NCBI GenBank assembly: GCA_963768885.1
Contig: CAVYJN010000010.1
Location: forward strand, 1 to 64,000
Length of the DNA stretch: 64,000 nt
Direction of reading: 5' to 3'
From: DASRIA01 sp963768885
GTDB taxonomy: Bacteria > Actinomycetota > Thermoleophilia > Solirubrobacterales > JBBDJG01
Both the position numbers and the translations under genes were made by a program. The stretch's first letter is position 1. Every line of letters begins with the position of its first letter. Below are positions 37,223 to 44,312 of this stretch, one piece after another. The notes below the pieces were generated by a model. The model ran no database searches. It was not told the origin of the DNA and worked only from the letters and a program-made list of their open reading frames with translations.

Positions 37223-37783
37223 CTAACGCGTGGAGCGCAGGAGGAACGCGATCTCGGCGTGGCGCTCGATCACCTGGCACATCACGAGCGCACGTGCCGG
37301 CGACTCGCCCAGCCCGAGCACGCCGTGCCGGTAGAGCAGCGCGGCATTGCGGCTCTCCAGCGCCTCGACGGCGAAGCGCGCGATCTGGTCGGTGCCGGGA
37401 GGCGCGTCCTGGGCGGTCCATACCTCGCCGCCCGCCGCCTGCCGGAACTCCTTGACCGCGGTGTCGAGCGGCTCGTCGAGGCAGCTCCACGCGGTCGCCT
37501 GCACGCTGTGGGTGTGGACGATCGCGCCGACCTCCGGCCGCGCGGCGTAGACCGCCAGGTGCACGCGCCACTCGCTCGAGGGCGCGCGCTCGCCGGCGAC
37601 GACCTCGCCGTCGAGCGCGAGCGTCACGAGATCGTGCTCCGTCATGTCGGGATACGCCAACCCGGCCGGCGTGATGTGCACCGCGTCGCCGTCGCGCGCG
37701 CTCACGTTCCCCGCGGTCCCCACCACGAGGCCGAGGCGGTGCATCTCCTGCGCGGCGGCGACGACCTCAGCCCGCGACGACAC
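37223..37783 (-). CDS. Class II aldolase/adducin family protein
   Basis: A 186-residue zinc enzyme. The predicted ligands E71, H90, H92 and H153 (SSEWRVH, VHTHSVQA, YRHGVLG) have the same spacing as E73/H92/H94/H155 of fuculose-1-phosphate aldolase. GTAGNVSAR is the phosphate-binding loop. Placed directly behind mtnA, it may cleave 5-methylthioribulose-1-phosphate or 5-deoxyribulose-1-phosphate to DHAP and an aldehyde (the DHAP shunt). The alternative is the MtnB dehydratase of the classical methionine salvage route, which has the same fold. Its start overlaps the mtnA end by 17 bases. Confidence 0.8.
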   Translation of the reverse strand: MSSRAEVVAAAQEMHRLGLVVGTAGNVSARDGDAVHITPAGLAYPDMTEHDLVTLALDGEVVAGERAPSSEWRVHLAVYAARPEVGAIVHTHSVQATAWSCLDEPLDTAVKEFRQAAGGEVWTAQDAPPGTDQIARFAVEALESRNAALLYRHGVLGLGESPARALVMCQVIERHAEIAFLLRSTR

Positions 37784-38711
37784 GCGCGATCGCCTCCTCG
37801 AACGGCGGCTCCAGCACTCCGGCCTCGGTGAAGATCGCCGTCACCAGCTCGGCGGGGGTCACGTCGAACGCGGGGTTGAAGGCGGCGCCGTCGTCCGTCA
37901 CCTCGGCCGGGTCGCGCTCCTCGATCGGGATCGCGGCGCCCGTCGCGGTGGCCGGGTCGATCGTCGACACCGGCGCCGCGACATAGAACGGGATCCCGTG
38001 TCGCGCGGCCAGCACCGCGAGCGGGTAGGTGCCGACCTTGTTCGCCACGTCGCCGTTCGCGGCGATCCGGTCCGCGCCCACGACCACGCGGTCGACGTCC
38101 CCCCGCGACATCAGCCCGCCCGCCGCCGAGTCCGCGATCACGCGGTACGGGATGCCGGCGCGCCCCAGCTCCCACGCGGTGAGCCGTGCGCCCTGGAGCA
38201 GCGGCCGCGTCTCGTCGACCCAGACCTGCGCGAGGCGGCCCCGCTCCCAGGCCGCGCGCAGCACCCCGCCCGCCGTGCCGATCCCGCCGGTCGCGAGCGC
38301 GCCCGTGTTGCAGTGGGTCAGCGCGCGGTCGCCCGCGGCGAAGCGCTCCGCGCCGAGCTCGGCCATGCGCCGGTCGGCCGCGAGCTGGTCGCGGTGCAGC
38401 TGGAGGGCGAGCGCCAGCGGGTCCTCGGCCGCGAGCGAGCGGTCGATCGCCCAGCCGAGGTTGACGGCGGTGGGGCGGGTGGCGCGCAGGAGCGCCGCGG
38501 CCTCGCGCGACTGCGGGGCAAGCGCCATCGCGTAGGCGGCCGCGAGTCCGATCGCGGGCGCGCCACGCACCGCGAGCGTGCGGATGCAGTGCGCCACGTC
38601 GTCGGGGGTCTCGCACCGGATCCAGGTCTCCGCTGCGGGCAGGCGGCGCTGATCGAGCACGAGCAGCGCGCCGTCGTCCCAGCGCAGGGGTGCCACGTCG
38701 GGACCCGGCAC
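37767..38711 (-). CDS. mtnA: S-methyl-5-thioribose-1-phosphate isomerase
   Basis: A 314-residue sugar-phosphate isomerase of the eIF2B-like family that turns 5-methylthioribose-1-phosphate into the ribulose form. The catalytic pair is Cys134 in LTHCNTGALATGG and Asp214 in VVVGADRIAANGDVANKVGTY. TLAVRGAPAIGLAAAY near residue 50 is diagnostic. It works in recycling of methylthioadenosine or 5-deoxyadenosine. It is followed by an overlapping class II aldolase gene; the usual mtnC/mtnD genes are not nearby. Confidence 0.92.
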   Translation of the reverse strand: MPGPDVAPLRWDDGALLVLDQRRLPAAETWIRCETPDDVAHCIRTLAVRGAPAIGLAAAYAMALAPQSREAAALLRATRPTAVNLGWAIDRSLAAEDPLALALQLHRDQLAADRRMAELGAERFAAGDRALTHCNTGALATGGIGTAGGVLRAAWERGRLAQVWVDETRPLLQGARLTAWELGRAGIPYRVIADSAAGGLMSRGDVDRVVVGADRIAANGDVANKVGTYPLAVLAARHGIPFYVAAPVSTIDPATATGAAIPIEERDPAEVTDDGAAFNPAFDVTPAELVTAIFTEAGVLEPPFEEAIARVVAG

Positions 38712-38714
38712 CGC

Positions 38715-39137
38715 CTACACCCAGTCCAGCCCGGGATCGAGGATCCGCGCGTCGAGCTCGGCCCACGCCTCCTCGACCGGCCCGGGCGCGACGGTCGGGC
38801 TGCCTTGCTCACGCGCCCTCCAGGGAGCCCGCACCCGGTCATGCGGCGTGCGGCGCCCGCGAAGCGAGTGCCACCAGTAGGAGGCGAGCCGGCGCGCTCG
38901 CGCGACGGGGGAGAGGGAAGATCCGCCGTCATGGAAGACCCCGCAGGGCACCCAGTCGCATGTCGAGTCGGCCGGCTCCACCCCCTGCGAGACGACGCGC
39001 GTGAGGCTCGGCGGCACAGACCAGAGCGTGTCCCAGCAGAACATCGCGATGCAGCACCGCGGATAGCCGTAGCGGCGTCCCCGGCGCCAGTCGGAACGGA
39101 CCTGCGCCAGCGACCTCAGCAGAGCTTGCAGGCGCAT
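38715..39137 (-). CDS. Cysteine-motif protein (YGYPxCC) of unknown function
   Basis: 140 residues. The conserved-looking core is RRYGYPRCCIAMFCWDTLW, followed by a second cysteine cluster STCDWVPCGVFHDGG. The cysteines and the following His could bind a metal or heme, or form disulfides; there is no signal peptide. The C-terminal third is Arg/Pro-rich and low in complexity. It sits 3 bases upstream of mtnA and 5 bases downstream of an alpha/beta hydrolase, so it is expressed with the salvage genes. I know no named family with certainty. Confidence 0.55.
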   Translation of the reverse strand: MRLQALLRSLAQVRSDWRRGRRYGYPRCCIAMFCWDTLWSVPPSLTRVVSQGVEPADSTCDWVPCGVFHDGGSSLSPVARARRLASYWWHSLRGRRTPHDRVRAPWRAREQGSPTVAPGPVEEAWAELDARILDPGLDWV

Positions 39138-39142
39138 GCGGG

Positions 39143-39934
39143 TCAGGCGGCTTCCCGGCAGAACTGCCGCACCTCGGCGTTGAACCGCTCCGGCTGCTCC
39201 ATGTTGCTCATGTGCCCGGCGTCCGGGATCACGACGAGCTTCGCGCCGCGAATCGCCTCCCGGAACTGCTCGGCGACGCTGAGCGGCGAGCGCTCGTCGG
39301 CTTCGCCCCAGAGCAGCAGCGTGGGCACGTCGATGTGTGGCAGCAGGTCGCGCTGATCGGTGCTCCCCATCGCCTGCGCCATCAGTCCCAGCATCGCGGG
39401 CCGCGAGTCGGCGATCACGGCGGCGATCTCGTCGGCCAGCGCGGGCGGTGAGGACTCCGGCAGCAGGCTCGGCAGCCAGCGCGCCGCCAGGGCGCTCGCC
39501 GGCATCTCGGCATCGCGCAGCGACGACTCGACCCGCCGCGCGCACTCCTCCGGGGACAGCGAGCCCTTCCAGCCCGCATACGTGTCGATCAGGACGAGTG
39601 ATCGCACGCGCTCGGGATGGAGCCGGTAGAGCTCGAGCGCGACGGACCCGCCCCATGACAGGCCGCCGACGTGCGCCCGCTCCACGCCGATCGCCTCCAG
39701 CAAGCCCGCCAGGGCGCCGGCCCAGTCCGCCATCCCGAACGGCGGCGCGGGGTCCGACGAGCGCCCGCAGCCGGGTGCGTCCCACGCGATCACGGTGAAC
39801 TCGTCCGAAAGGGCGGAGGTCTGCCGCCGCCACTCGCGGCTGTCGCCGAGCACGCCGTGCAGGAACACGAGCGGCGGGCCCTCGCCGGCCCGCTCGTAGG
39901 CGATCCGGAGGCCGTCGATCTCGACGTCGGGCAT
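39143..39934 (-). CDS. Alpha/beta hydrolase
   Basis: A 263-residue serine hydrolase. HGVLGDSREWRRQ is the oxyanion site, the nucleophile is Ser93 in VGGLSWGGSVAL, the acid is in LLLWGEADERSP, and the His in IPDAGHMSNME. It belongs to the broad MhpC/3-oxoadipate enol-lactonase-like set; the substrate is unknown. TAGGCT (minus strand, 39947-39942) is 7 bases before the ATG, so the salvage operon may be transcribed as a leaderless mRNA starting here. Confidence 0.85.
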   Translation of the reverse strand: MPDVEIDGLRIAYERAGEGPPLVFLHGVLGDSREWRRQTSALSDEFTVIAWDAPGCGRSSDPAPPFGMADWAGALAGLLEAIGVERAHVGGLSWGGSVALELYRLHPERVRSLVLIDTYAGWKGSLSPEECARRVESSLRDAEMPASALAARWLPSLLPESSPPALADEIAAVIADSRPAMLGLMAQAMGSTDQRDLLPHIDVPTLLLWGEADERSPLSVAEQFREAIRGAKLVVIPDAGHMSNMEQPERFNAEVRQFCREAA

Positions 39935-39968
39935 CTTGTCGAGCCTACCGCTGGGGGATACTTCCGGC

Positions 39969-40364
39969 GTGCCCCGGGAGGACTTCGAGCTCTTGCGTGA
40001 CGCGTGGGAGGCGTTCAGCCGCCATCACGTCGAGGACTTCCTGGCTCACGTGCACCCGGACGTCGAGGTGATCCCGTTCGGAGCTGCGATGGAGGGCAAG
40101 GCCTACCGCGGACACGCCGGCGTGCGCGAGTGGTGGGAGCACGAGATCGACGCCAACTGGGAGACCTTCGTACCTCACGCGGAGGGCTTCGAGGACGTCG
40201 GGGACCGGCTGGTCGTGTTCGGGCACTGGGTCGCGCGCGGGCGCACCAGCGGCGTGGACCTGACGATGCAGGCGACCTGGGTGGTCGACATCAGGGACGG
40301 CAAGATCGCGCGCTGGCAGACCTACACCGACCGCGACGAGGCGCTTCAAGCCGCGCGCATCTAG
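39969..40364 (+). CDS. SnoaL-like (NTF2-fold) protein
   Basis: A 131-residue protein: EDFELLRDAWEAFSRHHVEDFLAHVHPDVEVIPFGAAMEGKAYRGHAGVREWWEHEI, then VVDIRDGKIARWQTYTDRDEALQAA, the classical SnoaL ending. It is close in pattern to the 12596 protein. I chose GTG 39969 over GTG 39936 because GATACT lies 6 bases upstream and the earlier start would leave one base to the divergent gene. The stop shares CTAG with the convergent membrane protein gene. Confidence 0.75.
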   Translation: MPREDFELLRDAWEAFSRHHVEDFLAHVHPDVEVIPFGAAMEGKAYRGHAGVREWWEHEIDANWETFVPHAEGFEDVGDRLVVFGHWVARGRTSGVDLTMQATWVVDIRDGKIARWQTYTDRDEALQAARI

Positions 40365-40798
40365 CCAAACGCCAGCTGGATCACGATCACCGCGGCGATC
40401 GCCGGGAAGCACACGAGGTGGTCGCGGCAGACCGAGCGCGCGAGCCTGACCTGGGCCTCCGGCGGGTCGCGCCGGGCCCCCAGCCGCACGGCGGCCGGAA
40501 AGGTGTGCACCGCGGCGAGCGCGATCGCCGCCCCGGCGAGCGCGAGCGACGCCCATCCGACCCAGGCCCGCGCCTCGCCCTCGGCGATCTGCACCACGAT
40601 CGCGGCCAGCGTTCCCGCCATCGCCGCGCCGATCAGGATGTTCATCGGCCTCGCGTCGGTGGTCACCCGCCGGTAGTAGGCGGAGATCGACGCCACCGCC
40701 GCGTCGGGCTGTCCCCGCAGCACCTGGACGTCGAACATCAGGTCGAACCACAGCACTGCCAGCAGGAAGCCGGCGCCGGCGGCGACGAACGCGTTCAC
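40361..40798 (-). CDS. Four-helix membrane protein of unknown function
   Basis: 145 residues with four predicted membrane helices: FVAAGAGFLLAVLWFDLMFDV, ILIGAAMAGTLAAIVVQIA, WASLALAGAAIALAAVHTFPA and CFPAIAAVIVIQLAF. Short loops carry Arg and Asp. The layout resembles small DUF1772-like or anthrone-oxygenase-like integral proteins, but no motif is decisive. Start at ATG 40798; divergent from the CocE gene across 118 bases. Confidence 0.65.
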   Translation of the reverse strand: MNAFVAAGAGFLLAVLWFDLMFDVQVLRGQPDAAVASISAYYRRVTTDARPMNILIGAAMAGTLAAIVVQIAEGEARAWVGWASLALAGAAIALAAVHTFPAAVRLGARRDPPEAQVRLARSVCRDHLVCFPAIAAVIVIQLAFG

Positions 40799-40834
40799 GC
40801 GGCGACCGTACAGCGCCCCTGGACTGAACGGACG

Positions 40835-40863
40835 TTTACCGGACCCGCGGTTCCGGGTACATA
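40835..40863 (+). promoter_or_regulatory. Promoter of the CocE/NonD hydrolase gene
   Basis: TTTACC at 40835-40840, a 17-base spacer and TACATA at 40858-40863. The start near 40870 gives a ~47-base leader ending in an AGGGGGGA ribosome site before GTG 40917. Confidence 0.45.
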
Positions 40864-40916
40864 GGCGCCCAAGCGTCCAGCAACCTGCGTCGGTTCATTC
40901 GAATAGGGGGGGATCA

Positions 40917-42785
40917 GTGAAGCGCCTTGCCGTCCTCGCTGCGGTCTTCGCAGCCTTCGTACTCGCCGCTCCGGCCCAGGCCGCGCCGACCAACTACGTG
41001 AAGATGTCGGACGGGGGCAGCATCGCGATCAACGTGAAGGTCCCGCCGCATTGCCTCGTCAGCAAGTGCCCGACCTTCTTCGAGATGTCGGGTTACGAGA
41101 GCGGCTCCGACGAGGGCAAGACCCCGCTCGGTCACCTCGCCGACCAGACCGGCCTGCCGTTCCCGCTGCAGACGGGGACGCGTGCCGCGCACGCCTCCCA
41201 CGTCGACGACCGCTACGTGACCGTGCTCGCCAGCGTGCGCGGAACGGGTTGCTCGTCGGGCGAATTCGATTTGTTCAGCTGGCGCTCCGCGCTCGACGGC
41301 AAGGAGGTCATCGACAAGTGGATCGCCAAGCAGCCGTGGTCGGACGGCAACGTGGTGATCTTCGGCCACTCCTACAGCGGCATCACCGGGATGTTCGTGG
41401 CCTCGACGCGGCCCGAGCACCTGAAGGCGGTCAGCGCCTCCGGCCTGATCGGCGACGTCTACCGCGACATCACCTACCCCGGCGGCGTCACCAACTACGG
41501 TTTCCCGCTGCTGTGGACGGGCGCGATCCGCGTCGTGTACGACGTCGGCGGCGGCACCGTCGGCGGCCTGTACCCGGTCGAGGACACGAGCCCGCAGTGC
41601 GCGGCCAACCAGGCCGAGCGCCGGCGCGCGCTGCTCGAGGACCCGTTGATCCACGGCCTCGACGACACCGACGGCAACTGGTACCACTCGCGCTCGCTGG
41701 TCAACTACGTGGACCGCATCAACGTCCCGGTGCACATCACCTCCGCCTACCAGGACGAGCAGACCGGCCCGCGCGGCCCGACGAACGTGTACGACCACCT
41801 GTCGAACTCGATCTCCAAGCGACTCGTGCTGGTCAACGGCGTCCACGGGACGAACACCGAGGGCGACATCTTCGAGGACCGCATCGCGTGGATGGACTAC
41901 TGGATGCTGAACAAGTCCTCCGCCGACCTCGGCCTGAAGAGCGGCACCGTCGACCTCGCGACCACGTTCGGCCCGAAGACGGCGCCGACCGAGACCTCGC
42001 GCGTGATCCTGGGCTACCAGGGCGGCAGCAAGGCCGTCGGCGAGATCAAGTCGGACGGGTTCCCGCTCGGCCAGACGCAGTTCACCGACCTGTACTCGAC
42101 GGACGGGGGCAGGCTGGTCTGGGACCAGGACGCCGCCGAGCCCGGCAGCGCGACCTGGATCAACGGCTCGCACCGGCAGTCCTACTCCTACCAGGCCGGC
42201 GTGAACACGGGCGGCGAGGTGTCGAGCCCGACCGGGCCGGACGAGGTCGAGCTGTCGACGTTCGAGTTCAACCAGCCGACCGCGATCGCCGGGCCGATCA
42301 TGGCCCACCTGAACGTGTCGTCGACGGCTCCGGACACCGAGCTGTTCGTGCAGCTGCTCGACCGCTCGCCCGACGGCACGCTGCTGTACCTCAACCGCGG
42401 CGTGCTGCGCACCAGTCACGACCAGATCGACGAGGCCGAGTCCCAGAAGACGGCGGACGGGCAGATCTACCGCCCGTACCGGCCGCACGAGATGCGCCAG
42501 GACGTGCCGATCGGCGAGGAGCGTCAGTACCTGATCGACGTGTTCCCGGTCGGGCACGTCTTCCTGCCCGGCCACCAGTTGGTCGTGAAGGTTCACGCTC
42601 CGCCGCTGGACGACAACGACTACAACTACATCCAGAAGACCTTGCCGGGCCAGAGCACCCTGTACCTCGGCCCCGGCAAGACCCGGCTGACGCTGCCGAT
42701 CGTGCCGATGAGCGAGGTGCGGTCGTTCGAGGCGCCGGTCGGCCAGTGCCCGTACGCGTCGATGCGCTGCCTCCCGGGCGGCTAG
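40917..42785 (+). CDS. Secreted CocE/NonD family hydrolase
   Basis: A 622-residue exported serine hydrolase. The signal peptide is residues 1-22 (LAVLAAVFAAFVLAAPAQA). The alpha/beta-hydrolase domain has VRGTGCSSGEFDLF, the nucleophile Ser152 in VIFGHSYSGITGM, and VNGVHG for the His. The C-terminal jelly-roll of X-Pro dipeptidyl-peptidase/cocaine-esterase enzymes begins about residue 415 (GPIMAHLNVSSTAPDTELFVQLLD) and ends with PGHQLVVKV. Likely reaction: hydrolysis of an ester or N-terminal X-Pro peptide outside the cell. The GTG start has AGGGGGGA upstream. Confidence 0.85.
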   Translation: MKRLAVLAAVFAAFVLAAPAQAAPTNYVKMSDGGSIAINVKVPPHCLVSKCPTFFEMSGYESGSDEGKTPLGHLADQTGLPFPLQTGTRAAHASHVDDRYVTVLASVRGTGCSSGEFDLFSWRSALDGKEVIDKWIAKQPWSDGNVVIFGHSYSGITGMFVASTRPEHLKAVSASGLIGDVYRDITYPGGVTNYGFPLLWTGAIRVVYDVGGGTVGGLYPVEDTSPQCAANQAERRRALLEDPLIHGLDDTDGNWYHSRSLVNYVDRINVPVHITSAYQDEQTGPRGPTNVYDHLSNSISKRLVLVNGVHGTNTEGDIFEDRIAWMDYWMLNKSSADLGLKSGTVDLATTFGPKTAPTETSRVILGYQGGSKAVGEIKSDGFPLGQTQFTDLYSTDGGRLVWDQDAAEPGSATWINGSHRQSYSYQAGVNTGGEVSSPTGPDEVELSTFEFNQPTAIAGPIMAHLNVSSTAPDTELFVQLLDRSPDGTLLYLNRGVLRTSHDQIDEAESQKTADGQIYRPYRPHEMRQDVPIGEERQYLIDVFPVGHVFLPGHQLVVKVHAPPLDDNDYNYIQKTLPGQSTLYLGPGKTRLTLPIVPMSEVRSFEAPVGQCPYASMRCLPGG

Positions 42786-42801
42786 GCCGCCGCGCGGGAG
42801 A

Positions 42802-42835
42802 GGCCGCCGCCGCTCAGCCCCGGGCGGCGGCGGCC
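42802..42835. terminator. GC-rich hairpin between convergent genes
   Basis: Perfect 11-bp arms GGCCGCCGCCG (42802-42812) and CGGCGGCGGCC (42825-42835) with a 12-base loop. It overlaps the last codons of the SnoaL gene (42814) and follows the CocE stop (42785). No T-run, but it could act in both directions. Confidence 0.45.
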
Positions 42836-43224
42836 GACATCAGCGCGGCGACCGGCGCGCGATCGAAGTAGACCTCGTTGCGCTTCACGAGGTCGCCTTC
42901 GAGGATCACGAGGTCGAGCCCGCCGATCGCGACGGACTCCTCCTCGCCCGCGGGCGCGAGCGTGCCGGTCCAGCGGATCGCGACGCCGTCGGTCTCGCCG
43001 AGCGGGAAGATCTCCCCGGCCGCCCAGGTCATGGTCCAGCGGCCGAACAGCTTCGTCAGGTAGGCGCGCATCGCGTCGCGCCCGAACACGGGGCCACGGG
43101 TGTTCGGGTCCAGGTACAGGAGGTCGTCGGTGTAACGGTCGAGTACGGCCTCGACGTCCTGCGTGTTCCAGGCCGACAGCACTTCGTCGGCGAGGCGCGC
43201 GAGCCTGTCTCGGTCTGCAGTCAT
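42814..43224 (-). CDS. SnoaL-like protein divergent from a TetR gene
   Basis: A 136-residue NTF2-fold protein: DRLARLADEVLSAWNTQDVEAVLDRYTDDLLYLDPNTRGPVFGRDAMRAYLTKLFGRW, then GGLDLVILEGDLVKRNEVYFDR. It resembles steroid-isomerase/nuclear-transport-factor-like proteins of unknown substrate. AGGAGGAC lies 5 bases before the ATG. The 56-base gap to the TetR gene contains the dyad described separately, so the TetR protein very probably regulates it. It is a good candidate for a detoxifying or ligand-modifying enzyme under TetR control. Confidence 0.8.
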   Translation of the reverse strand: MTADRDRLARLADEVLSAWNTQDVEAVLDRYTDDLLYLDPNTRGPVFGRDAMRAYLTKLFGRWTMTWAAGEIFPLGETDGVAIRWTGTLAPAGEEESVAIGGLDLVILEGDLVKRNEVYFDRAPVAALMSAAAARG

Positions 43225-43243
43225 GGTGTCCTCCTACAGTCCT

Positions 43244-43272
43244 ATATTAGAAACACGTTCTAGAACTATACT
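43244..43272. promoter_or_regulatory. TetR operator and divergent promoters
   Basis: Palindrome GTTCTAGAAC (43257-43266) and an overlapping near-dyad TAGAA-acacg-TTCTA (43248-43262). On the plus strand TATACT (43267-43272) lies 8 bases before the TetR ATG. On the minus strand TAATAT (43249-43244) is the -10 of the SnoaL gene. A repressor bound here would block both. Confidence 0.6.
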
Positions 43273-43280
43273 CCAAAAGA

Positions 43281-43887
43281 ATGGAAGCTCAGCGACAACG
43301 CAGGCACGGTGAGTGGGGCACGACGCCGGAGCGCCGGCGCCGGATCCTCGACGCCGCGCTCGAGTGCTTCGACGCCAAGGGCGTGGCCGCCACGACGATC
43401 GAGGACATCTGCGCCGGCGCCGGCCTCAGCGTGGGCAGCATCTATCACCACTTCGCGGGCAAGGACGACATCTTCGAGCGCCTCGTCGAGGAGGCGATGG
43501 CCGAGTACCGGGCGGGGATCGTGGGTGCCCTGGAGGGCGGAACGAGCCTCGAGCAGTCTGTACGGCGCATGGTCCGCTTCCATGTCGGATGGGTGGAGGA
43601 CCGCCCGGCGCTGACGAAGCTGATGCTGCGGTGGGAGGAAGCCGAGCGCGCCCGTCCCACCGGGCACGACCACTACGACGAGTACAGCGAGTCGATCGGG
43701 GCCTGGCTGCGGGAGCAAGCCCACGCGGGGAAGATCCGCAGGATGGAGCCCGACCTCTACTCGACCCTGTTCATGGGCCCGCTGATGGAGCATGCGCGCC
43801 AGCGCACCGCCGGCATCACGGTCGCCGCGCCGAAGACGCTGGAGCGCGGCCTGGTCGACGGGCCTGCTGCGCGTCGTCGCTCCCTAG
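43281..43887 (+). CDS. TetR/AcrR family transcriptional regulator (one frameshift)
   Basis: About 201 residues. The N-terminal helix-turn-helix is complete: RRRRILDAALECFDAKGVAATTIEDICAGAGLSVGSIYHHFAGKDDIFERLVEEAM. The C-terminal ligand/dimer domain (FHVGWVEDRPALTKLMLRW ... LYSTLFMGPLMEHARQR) is of the CprB/TetR_C type. An extra C near 43860 changes GLVDGLLRVVAP; corrected it ends at TAG 43885-43887, sharing CTAG with the convergent channel-like gene. Likely repressor of itself and the divergent SnoaL gene through the dyad at 43248-43266. Confidence 0.85.
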
Positions 43888-44270
43888 CCCGACTCGTCGC
43901 GGGTGTGGAAGAAGAACGCGCCGAAAGAGCCGGCGAGCGCGGTCACGACCGTCATCGCGAAGAGCATCAGGGTGACGTCCACGATGCGGCCGCCGGTCGT
44001 GAGCGGCGCCGACATCTGCGAGGAGATCGTCAGCAGTTGCGCGGTCGTCCAGAAGAGCGCGTCGCCGATGTTCGTGATCTCCGTGCCGTGGGCGTCGCGC
44101 TCGAACAGGAACACCAGCGCCGTCCCGATCGCGTCCATCACGATCGTGGCCGCGGCGATGCTCACGATGTGGTGCCGCAGCCGCCGGTGCGGGTGGGAGC
44201 GCCCGCGCCCCACGTCGCGGACGCCGTGCACGACGCGCAGAAGGGGGCGATGCGGGCCGGCCGGGGTCAC
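43884..44270 (-). CDS. Two-helix ion-channel-like protein with non-canonical filter
   Basis: 128 residues. After a basic, His/Arg-rich N-terminus come helix one (VSIAAATIVMDAIGTALVFLFE), a pore-helix-like segment (IGDALFWTTAQLLTI) and helix two (GRIVDVTLMLFAMTVVTALAGSFGAFFF). The order and the TTGGRIVDV link match the pore module of two-pore/KcsA-type potassium channels. Where TVGYGD is expected it reads TISSQM, so potassium selectivity is doubtful. It may be a divergent channel or a membrane protein derived from one. It lies 42 bases downstream of the ABC ATPase gene on the same strand. Confidence 0.6.
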   Translation of the reverse strand: MTPAGPHRPLLRVVHGVRDVGRGRSHPHRRLRHHIVSIAAATIVMDAIGTALVFLFERDAHGTEITNIGDALFWTTAQLLTISSQMSAPLTTGGRIVDVTLMLFAMTVVTALAGSFGAFFFHTRDESG

Positions 44271-44312
44271 TGCGAGCGCACGCTAGGTCGCGTGCCGGAC
44301 ATGGTGGCCGGG

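Noticed and set aside
42802..42835. GCC-repeat hairpin as an operator for the SnoaL gene
   Set aside because: It lies at the 3' ends of two convergent genes, not in a promoter, so a termination role fits better.
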